DNA of 64,000 nt from Eupeodes corollae (lineage: Eukaryota; Arthropoda; Insecta; Diptera; Syrphidae): assembly GCF_945859685.1 (NCBI RefSeq), contig NC_079148.1, forward strand, positions 44,217,946 to 44,281,945. The letters run 5' to 3'. This document shows, piece by piece, positions 1 to 11,300 of the stretch. Below the pieces are notes generated by a model that made no database searches, had not been told where the DNA came from, and was given only the letters and a program-made list of their open reading frames with translations. The number at the start of each line of letters is the position of its first letter. Within the stretch, counting starts at the first letter, position 1. The position numbers were made by a program, and so were the translations under genes.

Positions 1-167
1 CGAGTATTGAAAATTTTTACAATATTGGCTATCAAACTATCAGAACACTTCCAAAAGCATTCAATGAGGTGACAATTGACAATTTTTTATCAAGTACCAT
101 TTTTTTGTTTGGTTAATTTTTTCTAAATATTAGACAATTTTTTGGTAGAAAAAGAAAAACAAAAAGA

Positions 168-1515
168 GGGTTGGATGCGACCCACACTGATAACTTCCCA
201 TCCCGTCTGTCGATTTGTCTTGCTTAAAAGTTTGTCTATATGTACTCGTTTCAGTATTTACCATATTTGCGGACTATTTTTTGTAGATTTTATTTTTTAT
301 GAAAAAACGACCTGTTGGATTTTTATATAAAAATGTATGAATATCGAAAACAATATTTTCTGTGAAATAAAATAAGTTTGAAGCCAATATTTTTAATTTT
401 TGAAAAGCTATTTGAATCGAAAGTAAATTTTTACCAAGTTTTAGTATTGTTTCTTTTTCAGAGTTTTATTTTTTGTAAAAAAAAACTTTTAATTCGATTT
501 TATTCAAAATTTTATGGAATGTTCAAAAAAATATTTCTTATAAGATAAAATTAGTTTGAAGCCAATAACTAAAATTTTTGAAAAGATATTTGAGTCGAAA
601 ATCAATTTTTACCAACTTTTATACATTTTTTTTAGGTTTTTATTTTTTGTAAAAAAAACTGTCATTTCGATTTTTCTCAAACTTTGCCTTAAAGTTGAAA
701 ACAATATTTCTTATAAGTAAAAATTAATAAGAAGCTATTATCTCAATTTTTTGAAAAGATACTTGAGTCGAAAATCATTTTTTACCAACTTTTGTTAATT
801 TTTTTGGGTTTTTAATTTTTTGTAAAAAACTGTCAATTCGATTTTTCTCAAAATTTTACAGAATGTTAAAAATAATATTTCTTATATAATAAAATAAGAT
901 TGAAGCCCAAATTTCAAGTTTTTGAAAAGATATTTGAACCGATGTTCAATTTTTACCAATTTTGAATAATGTTTTTTTTTGATTTTTATTTTTTATAAAA
1001 AAAACTGTCGACTCAATTTTTCTCAAAATTTTATCAGATGCCAAAAACATTATTCTTCGTTGCACAAAACTGTTTTGGAGATGAAATTATATTTTTGTCT
1101 TAAAATTTTGGAGGTGACAATTTTTTTTCAGTTTTTCCGATTTATAAAAAAAAAACATTAAATGAATTTTTCCAAAAAATATACTTGTTTGGTATCACAT
1201 TACAGTTTGTTATATAAGATTTAATTCAAGTCTCTAGCGTTTTTGGTTCGTAAGATATTTAGGGTAAACCAAAATTTTCACCTTTTTTTCAAACTGCTAT
1301 GGTAAAAAAAACCACCCACGCAATTGTCTTGAGACCCCTTTCTGCATCTTACTGCCTTATTATCTGTACAACAAAATTAATTTGAAGTCGCACGCACAGA
1401 CATCTTTATAAAAATCTTTTATTTCGACTCTAGGGACCTTGAAACGTCGAGAAATGTCAAAATTTTCAATTTGACAAATCGGACCCATTACAATAATTTC
1501 CAATGGGAAGTTAAT
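168..1515. repeat. AT-rich reiterated dispersed element, copy A
   Basis: This is one of at least five copies in the window; the others begin near 32331, 45863, 51130 and 54838. It opens with a conserved block containing CCACACTGATAACTTCCCAT and closes with a block ending ATGGGAAGTTA (1503-1513), so the ends carry a short inverted repeat (TAACTTCCCAT). Inside are four to five degenerate units of about 180 bp, each containing a phrase like GATATTTGAGTCGAAAATCA followed by TTTTTACCAACTTTT and a CTGTCAATTCGATTTTTCTC block. No open frame is credible. It is probably a non-autonomous element with an internal minisatellite; the class is unknown. Confidence 0.7.
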
Positions 1516-2472
1516 AATGAAACAGCAAATGAAAAGGTTCACAATGATTGTGCTTCTGCCAAACCTTGACTTCTTATTTATTTTGACTTTTGTAGTTTTA
1601 AAATTCTATACAAATCCTGTACTCTTTTGTTGTTGTTGACTGTCAAAAACTTTCTGGCAATTAAAATTTCGATAATGTTGTTGGAAAAGATCATAATTTA
1701 TATTCAATTAGTGGATAATCGTCTAATTCTTTGAAAAGTACAATACAATTGCAGGAATTCGAAATTTGATAGAAAATTTTCGGACGATTGACTCCAATTT
1801 TTTTTGTCACTGACAGATTAAATTGGCTGCTAACATAGTTAATAGAAAATCGGTTTTAATGTTCTGCGAAACATCTGCCAATATTGGAAGATCTTCCCAA
1901 AATGTGTACTTAGCTTAAGAATCAAAATTTAAGAAAAATGATTAATTTTTAGTTGCTCTTAATTTTTTTTTATTTCAAGATCAATTTCCTTAAATTCTGT
2001 CCATTAAAGTCTTGTAAATATTGTGGTTTTGAAGTGAAATCTTAAGTCAAATTCTGAGTTATAATTTTGTTTGCTCTTAATACTTATCTAATTTTTGTCA
2101 TTTGCTTGACACCAAAGTTTTAAATGTTAATGTTAGAGAAATCAATATATATGTTGTTAGACGAAATATTGATAACCAATTCAATATCCAAAGCTATAAA
2201 ATTCTAGGAAATATTCAATCCTGTCACGAGTTCCATCGTTATGGAAACTTTGACGAAAAGATATAGGCGCCAAATATTAAAAAATGTTATTATCTATTAG
2301 AAAATTTTAATTTTTAACTACGATCGTCACTGGATAATAGTTTTTTATTGGTATTTGTCAAAGTTTTCGATTACGATGGAATTTTGTATAAGGTTGAACA
2401 ACTGTCAAAACTCTAAGTTGTTCAACATTTTTGATATCGTGATGCTATAAAAGATCTTTTGAATTTTGTACC
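1516..2472. other. Non-coding AT-rich stretch, no feature recognised
   Basis: I see no coding signal, repeat boundary or RNA gene here. Because the minus-strand LPMO gene is cut at exon 4 (7766), this may be intronic or 3' sequence of that gene, but no further LPMO exon was found. Confidence 0.4.
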
Positions 2473-2937
2473 CTTGGGGCCGTTCAAGTATTACGTAAGC
2501 ACTATGAGGGGTGGGGGGTCTTTGTTTTGCTTATTTTGGATGACATGGGGGGTAGGGGAGTCTAGATGATGATTACGTCATCGAAAGTGTTGGATTCTCT
2601 GAACAAAAATGAATCTTAGTTAGTTGATATTTCTGTTTTATTTTAGTTTATTTTATTTTATTTTATAGTTTTAAAATATGATATTTATGCTTGAGACTCA
2701 ACACTTGGTTGTAAACAGGAAAAGCTAGTCCTTACTCTGTTTTATGACTTCGGACACTTGAGTCATACAAAGGACTCTTTCTTTAATAAGTTTTGGGACT
2801 CTATCCTTAGAGTACTGCATGTGTTTATTTACAATTAGTTTGAACTTTTTAGTCAGTTCTGGACGACTCTCTGAAGTGTAAGGACGTTTTCTCTAAATGC
2901 AACTTGTCTTTTGAATAAAGACAACTGAGTTATATTT

Positions 2938-3966
2938 TTGAATACAAATAAATTAATACCATCTGTTTATGCTGGTATCAAAATCACTTCAAGTATGCTA
3001 GGACAACCTCAAGCCGTTGGATATTCTGGACCAACATACATCGCTATTCCAAGTGGAAAGCATAGTTCATCTACTGCTAATACTCATGTTCAGGATTTCG
3101 AGACGCTTCTCGAACTTGAAGAGTTTCGACCATTAGCCAAAATTGAGCATGGACTAGTAAAACCAGTGGTAATCATGACGGTTGATGGAGGGCCAGATAA
3201 AAATCCGCGTTATCAAAAAGTCATAGGGTTTGCTATACAACACTTTAAGCGATATGATCTCGATGCATTGTTTTTAGCTACCAATGCTCCTGGAAGAAGT
3301 GCGTATAACAGAGTAGAGCGCAGAATGGCTCCTCTTAGTCGGGAACTGGCTGGTTTAATATTGCCTCATGACCTTTTTGGGTCTCATTTGGATGAACGTG
3401 GCTTTACAATTGATGAACATATAGAAAGATCTAATTTCGAATATGCAGGAAATGTATTAGCTGAAGTATGGAGTTCAATGGAAATCGATGGCTATAATGT
3501 TACTGCAAAATATGTTGGGGCAGGTGAACAAGATGTTCCTGATTTTCCAGACATTAAATGGTATTCAGAACATGTGCGTGAAAGCCAATACTTGTTTCAA
3601 ATTGTAAAATGTGAAAATACAGAATGCTGTCGTCCAAGAAGTGGCCTATTCAGATCACTAGACAACAAGTTTCTTCCACCACCTGTAAAAGTAAAACAAA
3701 CTGTTGATGACTTGGTTTTGGATGAAGGAGGGCAATTTCTTGATCTTCCAGTCAATTTAGCTCTACGCTTAAGTGCTTCACTCAAAGATTTCCTGCAAAA
3801 TGCCCTACGATTATTTTTGTCCGACGGTAAAATTGAGGCAATCAAGTCGAACATGCAAAACGTGTCACTAAATCGTCACATCGAGAAGATCCATAAAAAA
3901 GTAAACACGCACACTGATAGAAAAGTTAGACCTGTAAAGTCGCTGCTCGTCGTGCTAATGAACTGA
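2938..3966 (+). pseudogene. Putative DDE-type transposase remnant of the unclassified transposon
   Basis: An open frame of about 342 codons has no ATG at its 5' end: the frame opens after a TGA eight codons upstream. It is therefore probably N-terminally truncated or fed by a lost exon. The conserved core reads TVDGGPDKNPRY, then LDALFLATNAPGRSAYNRVE. The Asp of VDGG and the Glu of NRVE are 43 residues apart. The second block resembles the PG-S-x-N-x-IE signature of IS630/ISAzo13-type transposases (family knowledge; homology inferred). Cysteines near residue 225 (CENTECCRP) may bind metal. The tail after residue 300 looks frame-disturbed relative to a CKTC motif in another frame. The same ORF occurs, more broken, at 61872-62775. 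Similar proteins are, to my recollection, common uncharacterised entries in animal genomes. Confidence 0.65.
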
Positions 3967-4440
3967 TGTGCATTATTCAAAATTTAGAGCACCATGATGT
4001 TGAATGGCTTGATGAGAACGACGTAGACATTCCAAAATTGGATGAAAGTGAGCAGACTCACAACACTGAGCAGCAATCCAAGCAATCCAATGTCATCGAA
4101 AACTTAAAATCATGGGTCCGGGTTTCATGGACTGAAGACTGTTAATTTGGATTTAATATGTGTACCAAAAATTTAAAAATAAGTTTGTTATGTTCGTAAG
4201 ATTATAATATTTTTGTCACTTACTCTATGTTAAATACTGTATCAGTAAAATCTAATCTCTATCCTAAATCTATTTTCTTATTTTTAAAATTATAATTAAT
4301 ATAACATTATAATTATAATGTAAAGAAAATACATTTTTAATTGAAAAATGTTTACGTAAGCATGGGGGGAGGGGGTAAGAGCTTTGCTTACTTTTGCTGA
4401 CAAGTGGGATGGGGGGGGTAGGTTAGGTTAGGTTAGGTTA

Positions 4441-5518
4441 ACGTGGCTGCGGATTTATAATCCACACACTTAGGCCAAGAGAAAGGCCCATTGTGATACC
4501 ACATGAATCTAGAGAATTACTACTACTAGTCGAACCATTTTGAGCTTTTTATACAGCGAAGAAGATATTTGATATCCTTTTTAGCTAGTTCGCTGGGATT
4601 ATCAAAAGAGTAGTCCCCCAGATGAAGTTTGCGTTTGAGTGAAAGAGCAGGGCAGGTGCATAAGAGATGAGAGATTGTTTCCTCTTCTTCTTCGTCCATG
4701 CAGCTCGTACAGAAGTCATTTGAGGCTACGCCAAGTCGTATTGCGTGTCTGCCTATAAGACAGTGTCCTGTAAGGACACCTATTAGGGAGCTAATATGAA
4801 GTCTGCTTTAAGATAACAAGTCTTTAGAGCGCTTTAGGTCCAGTGAAGGCCATAAGAGTTTTGTGGCTGCGCATGTTGATAAGTTGTGCCACCTAGAATT
4901 TGCTATCACAAAAGCTGTTTCTTTTAGCATAAGTTTACATGTAGCTATCGGTATACCTATCTTCTCCCTTTCAGGTGAAATAGGTTTGACGGTTCCATTT
5001 TTAGCGAGTTCATCGTCTCTACAATTGCCTGTGATGTCTCTGTGGCCCGGCACCCAACAGAGGTGAATGTTAAATTGCTGCGCCATCTCCATAAGAGACG
5101 ATCGACAATCGAGGGCCGTCAAAGATTTGGTCGAGACACCGTCAAGGGATTTGATAGCAGCTTGACTGTCAGAGAAGATGCGGATATCAGAAGTTGATAT
5201 CACGTTTTATCTTAGCCAGGAGAGAACCTCTTTGGTCGCCAAAATTTCCGCTTGAAAAACGCTACAATGATTAGGGAGGCGGAATGAGATGCTTAGATTA
5301 AGCTTTTCTGAGTACACACCACCACCAACTCCCTCATTTGTCTTAGATCCATCTGTATAAAAATGAATACTTTTGTTATCCAGGAGTTTTTTGTCCTCCC
5401 ATTCATCTCTGGATGGAATGGATACCTGGAAGTTTTTTCCAAATAGGGGTTTAGGTATAGTGCAGTCTATGTACTTTGGTATAGAACCAAAGAGGTTCAA
5501 AATTATGGAGTGTCCCAC
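4441..5518 (-). pseudogene. LINE RNase H domain and cysteine-rich tail (broken)
   Basis: Two adjoining frames (5207-5518 and 4808-5203) give an RNase H fold with the expected acidic residues: FYTDGSK, FQAEILA, IFSDSQAAIKSL and GHRDITGNCRDDELA. A single disruption near 5205 splits it. Downstream, in damaged frames, is a cysteine-rich stretch near 4680-4710 homologous to CRSCMDEEEEE of the copies at 50460 and 58030. This domain would remove RNA from the RNA-DNA hybrid during retrotransposition. Confidence 0.8.
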
Positions 5519-5857
5519 ATTGTTGTTGGTCCATTAATATGAGGCGTCGAGTCTTATCGCTGTACTAGCTGCCACTTGTTTACTGAAGATGTCGAGGGGT
5601 GTCAGATGGAGGAGACTGTCTAACGCTGCTGAGGGTGTGGTTCTCAATGCCCCGCTATGCAGTGACATGCAGTGCGCTGAACTCTGCTGAGTATGTCGCA
5701 GTATGTGACTTTCTCCAGTGCAGTCCACCATACTGCAACCCCGTACATAAGTATTGGTCGGATGACCGATGTGTATAGCCAGTAGGTTATGCGAGGTTGA
5801 AAACCCCATTTGCTTCCTATAGCTTTCTTGCAAAGGAAAAGAGCTACTGTAGCTTTT

Positions 5858-7144
5858 TTAACTCTTTCCTGTATATTGGATTTCCAACTTAATTTTTTTG
5901 TCCAATATCAGACCAAGGTATTTGGCTTCATTGGTAAAAATTAGTGGTATACCTTTTATCGAAGGAGGTACAATTACTGGGATCTTGTATTTCCGTGTGA
6001 AAAGGACGAGGTCTGTTTTTTGAGGATTAATACTAAGTCCGCAGTTATCAGCCCATCTAGTGAGCATATTGAGTGCATTTTGGAGGAGGTCTCTCAGTGT
6101 ATTAGGATGTTCCCCTGTGAAAGCGATAGCAACATCATCGGCATACGCAACCACTCTGTAGCCATCCCTCTCAAGGGATATTAGTAGTTGGTTAGCCACT
6201 ATGTTCCACAGGAGAGGGGACAGAACACCCCCTTGCGGAGTGCCTCTACTGACAGACCTTTTTGTGCAAAAATCTCCCAAACTGGAGTTGATGATCCTGC
6301 TTTTTAGCATTAGATTAATCAACTCACAGATTGAGTATTCGACGTTTAAGGTCGTCATAGCAGAAGTAATAGCAGATGTGTCAACGTTGTTGAAAGCGCC
6401 CTCAATATCCAAGAAGGCCACCATAGTGTATTCCTTTTTATCTAGGGAGTATTCGATAGTTCTTACCAGAGTGTGCAAGGCTGTTTCTACCGATTTCCCT
6501 TTGCAGTAAGCATGCTGAGACATTGATAGTCTCTTCTCAATGTTGTTACGTATATGGATATCGATCAATCGTTCCAGAGTTTTGAGAATGAAAGATGATA
6601 GGCTAATAGGTCTTAGGTCCTTAGGGTTGACATGCGAGCATTTGCCCGCCTTGGGAATGAAAACTACCTTTACATCTCTCCAGCGCCGAGGTATATAGAC
6701 CAGATTTATACAACTTTTAAAGATCATCTCAATGATGGGCGAAGTTATATCAATGGTATATTGTAGCTCAGCTGGTATGATTTGATCTGGACCTGGAGAT
6801 TTGTAAGGTTTGAAACTATTCAGAGCCCATGTCAATTTTTCTTTTGTAACCAGACCTTGAGGAAAAATTAAGTTAATACCCGACACAGGACTGTATGTTG
6901 TATTAACGGATTGGGAGCTATCTGGGAAGTGGGTGTCTAGTAGCAGGTTTAGCGTTTCTTCGCAAGAGTTAGTCCATTTACCATCTGATTTTTTAAGACA
7001 ACTAGGCATGGTTGGACTTGTGGAGAGAATCTTCCTTATCCTTGATGCCTCCGCGGATTCTTCTATTGAGTTACAGAAGGATCTCCATGAGGATCTTTTG
7101 GCTATTCTCAATTCTAGTTTATACTTTTTGAGAGATTCTTTATA
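5858..7144 (-). pseudogene. LINE reverse transcriptase domain (frameshifted)
   Basis: About 430 codons are open. Reverse transcriptase motifs visible in order include SPGPDQIIPAEL, FIPKAGK, LRPISLSSF, AYCKGKSVETAL, VAFLDIEGAFNNVD (motif A), RGTPQGGVLSPLLWN (motif B) and VAYADDVAIAF (motif C, catalytic DD). The frame ends near 5858, where a frameshift separates it from the linker (5534-5833) and RNase H. The copy is therefore dead. The endonuclease is missing through 5' truncation, as is usual for target-primed LINE insertions. Confidence 0.85.
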
Positions 7145-7197
7145 GGGGGGGGTAAATAATTGCAATAAATCTGCTTACGTAATATCTGAACGGCCCC

Positions 7198-7765
7198 CTT
7201 CTTGTGATACAAAAATACTTGAACCACTATAATAAGTATGATAAATAAGACTAAGAATTTTGTTTTGTCCAACACCAATCATTTTAAATAAAACACTGTT
7301 TATTTTTGAATGTTTCTTTTAAAAAATAAAATATTTATTAATTTTTCTTAAATTGTAACACCAATACCAATTTTAAATTGTATAATATTATTCTAAAAAA
7401 CTGCCAAAAACTATGATATAACAATTAGGTATAATTTATTACAAGCTGTTGTAAATTCTGTTCTTTTTTTAGTTTAATAAAAGCTGAAAAATTTTGTGTA
7501 TGTATTTACATTTAACAATAAGTAATGTGATGAATTTGTGCATATACTATATTTTATTAATTTTTGTTATGTGAGTGTGTGTGTTTATATTGTATGTGTG
7601 CGTTTTTATGTTAAAGCTTCTCATTTTACAGCAAAAGACTAATGGCGATTGCTACTTCTAAAATTATATAAATTTAAAAGTTTAAATTAAATTAATTAAT
7701 ATTTTTAAAAGCCATTCAGTGCTATCGTAAAATTCAATTCACCTTTACAAATATCTTTTACTTAC
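7198..7765. other. LPMO intron 3 sequence, nothing else recognised
   Basis: This is AT-rich sequence between the right end of the DNA transposon and the 5' splice site of LPMO exon 4 (minus strand GTAAG starting at 7765). No coding or RNA feature is seen. Confidence 0.5.
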
Positions 7766-8300
7766 CGAACAATGAGTGGAAAAACATTATTATCAAGTGG
7801 TGCACGATAATCTTTGTAATAAAGAAGATATGGTGATTTGTTATTAACAAATGCCGGTGGAAGACCACCTCCAGTATTGGAGACTATCGCAATATCAGCA
7901 CAATTTCGGAAGGTTTCTTAAAATAAAATTGAATGAACAAATTACAAAAATTATTAATAAATTAAAGTTTGTATGAATAAATTTTACCAGCACGTCCACA
8001 ACCAACCGCTTCGGTACCATTAGCACAAGTTCCCCACATATTACCAGTATAATAAGTCCATTGTAAAACACATTGTGTGCATGTGACATAAGCTGGTAGC
8101 CTTACTCGATAACGGAAGATGTCCTTTTTCTTAGCTTCACTAGGTATGAGGAAACGATGTTCTCGAGTACCAGAAATAAACAATGGATACCGATCGAAAC
8201 ATTCTTGTGAAGCTTCATAACGAGGATTATTATTGGGACAGAGGAACATCTCAAAACGGCCATAATGGTTTGCGGTTAATTCAACTTCAACTTCGATTTC
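7766..8300 (-). CDS. LPMO exons 3 and 4 (second histidine, C-terminal core)
   Basis: Exon 3 (8300-7988, 313 bp) starts after a TTTAAG acceptor and ends before GTAAAA. Exon 4 (7916-7766, 151 bp) ends before GTAAGT. Together they encode EIEVEVELTANHYGRF... through ...LDNNVFPLIVR. They include the second copper His, a WTYYTGNMWGTC motif and the FRNCADIAI motif typical of the family C terminus. Confidence 0.87.
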
Positions 8301-11300
8301 CTTAAAAAAAAAATTAAATATAGCATAAATACTAATTAAATAAAGAAACTGGTTAACGCCAGAGTGTTTCATTATTTTTTATTGATAATTTAAATGATAA
8401 AGAAGAAAAAACAGAGAAGGTATGTCCATTCTTATCAACTTGTTATTAAGAGCATTTGAAACAATAAAAATATGATGATATCTAGAATTTTCTTTTCAAG
8501 GCAGCCGCATTGCCATTTTCTTGCCATTTTATCAATAAACTTAACTAAAATCACTGTGAACTAGAATAATATAACATATACCCCTCAAGCCATAACAACT
8601 AAACCACTAATAGAATTCTATCGGCGGCGCTAGCGTTATTTTCGATATTAGGTTTATGATATAAAATTTCAAATGCTCTTCAGAAAACAGGAGATACCCT
8701 CTCAAAGTTGGCATTTGATCATTTTCAATTGATAATCGATTTCAAAAATAAGGTAAATATTTTGTTTTAAATTCTCTTATCATATTTTCTTTACACAATT
8801 CTAACCCAAGTAGGTACATTATCGAATTTCCTTGCTTATCTTCGCGTAACCCTGATAAATATTTGTATCCACTTACAAAAGCCTCTGAAGTGGTAGATCA
8901 GATCTTTTAAAAGCTGCTAGTTCGATTGATTTTTTTCCAAATTGTGTCCAATCGCTGGCAATTGAACACAATGAAGTCGTTTTTATTTTTAACCCTTAGT
9001 GGCATTATCCTTAGCCTATGGAGTCCTGTTGTATTGGGCTGTCAAAATCCTTCAACCGTTACCAACACACCCCAAAAAGATTGGTGGGAAACTGCTCAAT
9101 TCTATCAAATCTATCCTCGTTCTTTTAAGGACTCAAATGGTGATGGTATTGGTGATCTAAAAGGTATCACATCTAAACTTGATTATCTCAAGGAAATCGG
9201 AGTCACAGCAACATGGCTCTCACCAATCTATAAGTCTCCAATGGCTGATTTTGGATATGATATTGCTGACTTTTTTGACATACAAGACGAATATGGAAAC
9301 CTGGATGATTTCGCGGAACTTATTAAAGAAGCAAACAGTAAGGGGCTTAAAGTTATTTTAGATTTCGTTCCCAATCATTCAAGTGATGAGAACGTCTGGT
9401 TCAAGAAGTCGGTTGCTCGGGAGAGAGGTTATGAAGATTTCTACGTATGGCACGATGGTAAAAAGGATGCTAATGGAAACCGAATACCACCAAACAATTG
9501 GGTAATATTGAATAATTGTTCTTTTTTCTTTGTTACTTATGTCTGAATTTTTAGTTGCAAGCTTTTCGAGGAAGTGCCTGGGAATGGAATGAACAACGCC
9601 AGCAGTACTACCTGCATCAATTTGCTGTCAAACAGCCTGATTTAAATTATCGTAATCCCGAGGTTGTGGCTCAAATGAAACGTGTGCTCACCTACTGGCT
9701 AGATCGTGGAGTAGCTGGCTTCCGTATTGATGCTGTTCCATGGTGTTTTGAGGTGAAAGCCGATGAAAATGGAAACTATCCTGATGAGCCACTCTCAGGT
9801 TTCACTGACGACAAGGACGACTCTTCATATCTTAGGCACATCTATACGCAAGACCAGCCTGAAACTGTTGATATGGTATATCAATGGCGAAAGCTTCTTG
9901 ACGATTATCAAAGGATTCATGGAGGCGATACAAGAGTGTTGCTTATTGAAACCTATTCGGGATTAGACTATGTTATGCAGTTTTATGGCAACAAAACAAC
10001 TCAGGGTGCCCAAATTCCTTTCAACTTCCAGTTTATTTTGAATGGTAATAAGGATTCCGAACCAAAAAGATATGCAGAGATCATAAAAATGTGGCTTGAT
10101 AAGATGCCAGCTGGGAAAACTCCCAATTGGGTGGTAAGTTTTAAAGAAGTTCAATTTGTGTTGAAGCAGAAAAGCAAGAGAATCTCTATTTTCCTAGATG
10201 GGCAATCACGATCAGAGAAGAGTTGGAAGTCGTTATGGCAAGGAACGTATTGACATCATGAATATGATTCAAATGATTCTTCCAGGAGTCAGTATAACTT
10301 ATATGGTAGGTTTGTATGGATTATAGAAATAGCGTATACTCATGTTCGACTTTGATTTCCTGGAAAGGGTGAAGAATTGGGTATGCTTGATGGTGACATA
10401 ACTTGGGAACAAAGTAAAGATCCAGCAGCTTGTAATTCAAATCCACAAATTTTCCAAAAATTCACAAGAGATCCAGCCAGAACACCATTCCAGTGGGATA
10501 CTTCTACAGCAGCTGGTAATATTTGATAAGGATTCCAAATTAAGCAATCATACTTAAGTTAAAAATGTTTCGTTCCATATAAGGATTTTCAACAAATCCC
10601 AACACATGGCTGCCAGTCAATCCCAATTATGTAGATGTTAACGTTCAAAACGAACGAAATACCAAGAGTCACTTGAATGTCTATAAGCAAATGGTTGAGC
10701 TGAGAAAAACAGATGTCTTGAAATTCGGTACCATTCAATATGGTATGGTTGGTAATGGTGTTTTGGTCATCAAGAGGTTTGTTTTGTTTTAATCCTTTCC
10801 GTCTACAACGTTTGTAATTGGTGTTTTGAATTCTAGAACTTATAAAGGTAAATCATACGTCTTAGTAGCAAACATTCTAGGAACACCTGATACGGTTAAT
10901 CTGAGTTCAAATACAAGGCTTAATATTTCGGGATCATTGAGAGTTAAGATTCCAAGTGTTGATTCCATGAAACAAGTCGGGTATGTTTAACACAAAGAAA
11001 CTTTATCTTTATAGTGATACATTTTTGAAAATATTAATCCGACCTTTGGTTTTTTTTTAGTGCGTCTATTAATATAGCTCAATTAGCATTGCAGCAATAT
11101 GAGGCATTAGTACTGGAATCGTAATCAAGCTTTGAAGTGTTTGTATGTACATAATTCGCTTTTAATTTAATTTGAAGAATAATTAAGTTTTGAAAATAAA
11201 ATAAAATCTTTAAAAAAAATGTTAGCTTTCTTTTTAACGAATAAAAAACATTTGAAAAAAGTTTTCGGAAATTTTAATCAGTCGAACCAATTTTAAAGCA

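Larger units (their letters stand above)
4421..7144 (-). mobile_element. 5'-truncated RNase H-bearing LINE inside the DNA transposon
   Basis: The element reads on the minus strand from 7144 to 4421 and is flanked by a 10-bp target duplication GGGGGGGGTA (4411-4420 and 7145-7154). Its 3' end is a run of TAACC units (GGTTA repeats at 4421-4440 on the plus strand). In order it encodes the end of the endonuclease region, reverse transcriptase, RNase H and a cysteine-rich C terminus. Two more copies of the same family lie at 47862-50791 and 57057-58254. An I/LOA-like clade is suggested by the RNase H domain, but clade placement needs a tree. Confidence 0.85.
2476..7197 (+). mobile_element. Unclassified DNA transposon, copy 1, with nested LINE
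   Basis: The element begins GGGGCCGTTCAAGTATTACG and ends with the reverse complement of GGGGCCGTTCAGATATTACG, a terminal inverted repeat of about 26 bp. It is flanked by a 3-bp direct repeat CTT (2473-2475 and 7198-7200). Subterminal G-rich tracts follow both ends. The native element is about 2.0 kb and encodes one recognisable ORF (2938-3966). The rest of the length is a LINE (4421-7144) inserted in the right G-tract with its own 10-bp target duplication. A second copy in inverse orientation lies at 61282-63232. I cannot name the superfamily. The 3-bp duplication argues against Tc1/mariner (TA) and hAT (8 bp). Confidence 0.8.

Noticed and set aside
168..1515. CRISPR-like or satellite array
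   Set aside because: The units are degenerate, of about 180 bp, contiguous without spacers, and lie in insect nuclear DNA with common mobile-element-like ends.
4421..4440. Telomere or interstitial telomeric array
   Set aside because: There are only four TTAGG-type units and they form the 3' end of a LINE, as in the two other copies.
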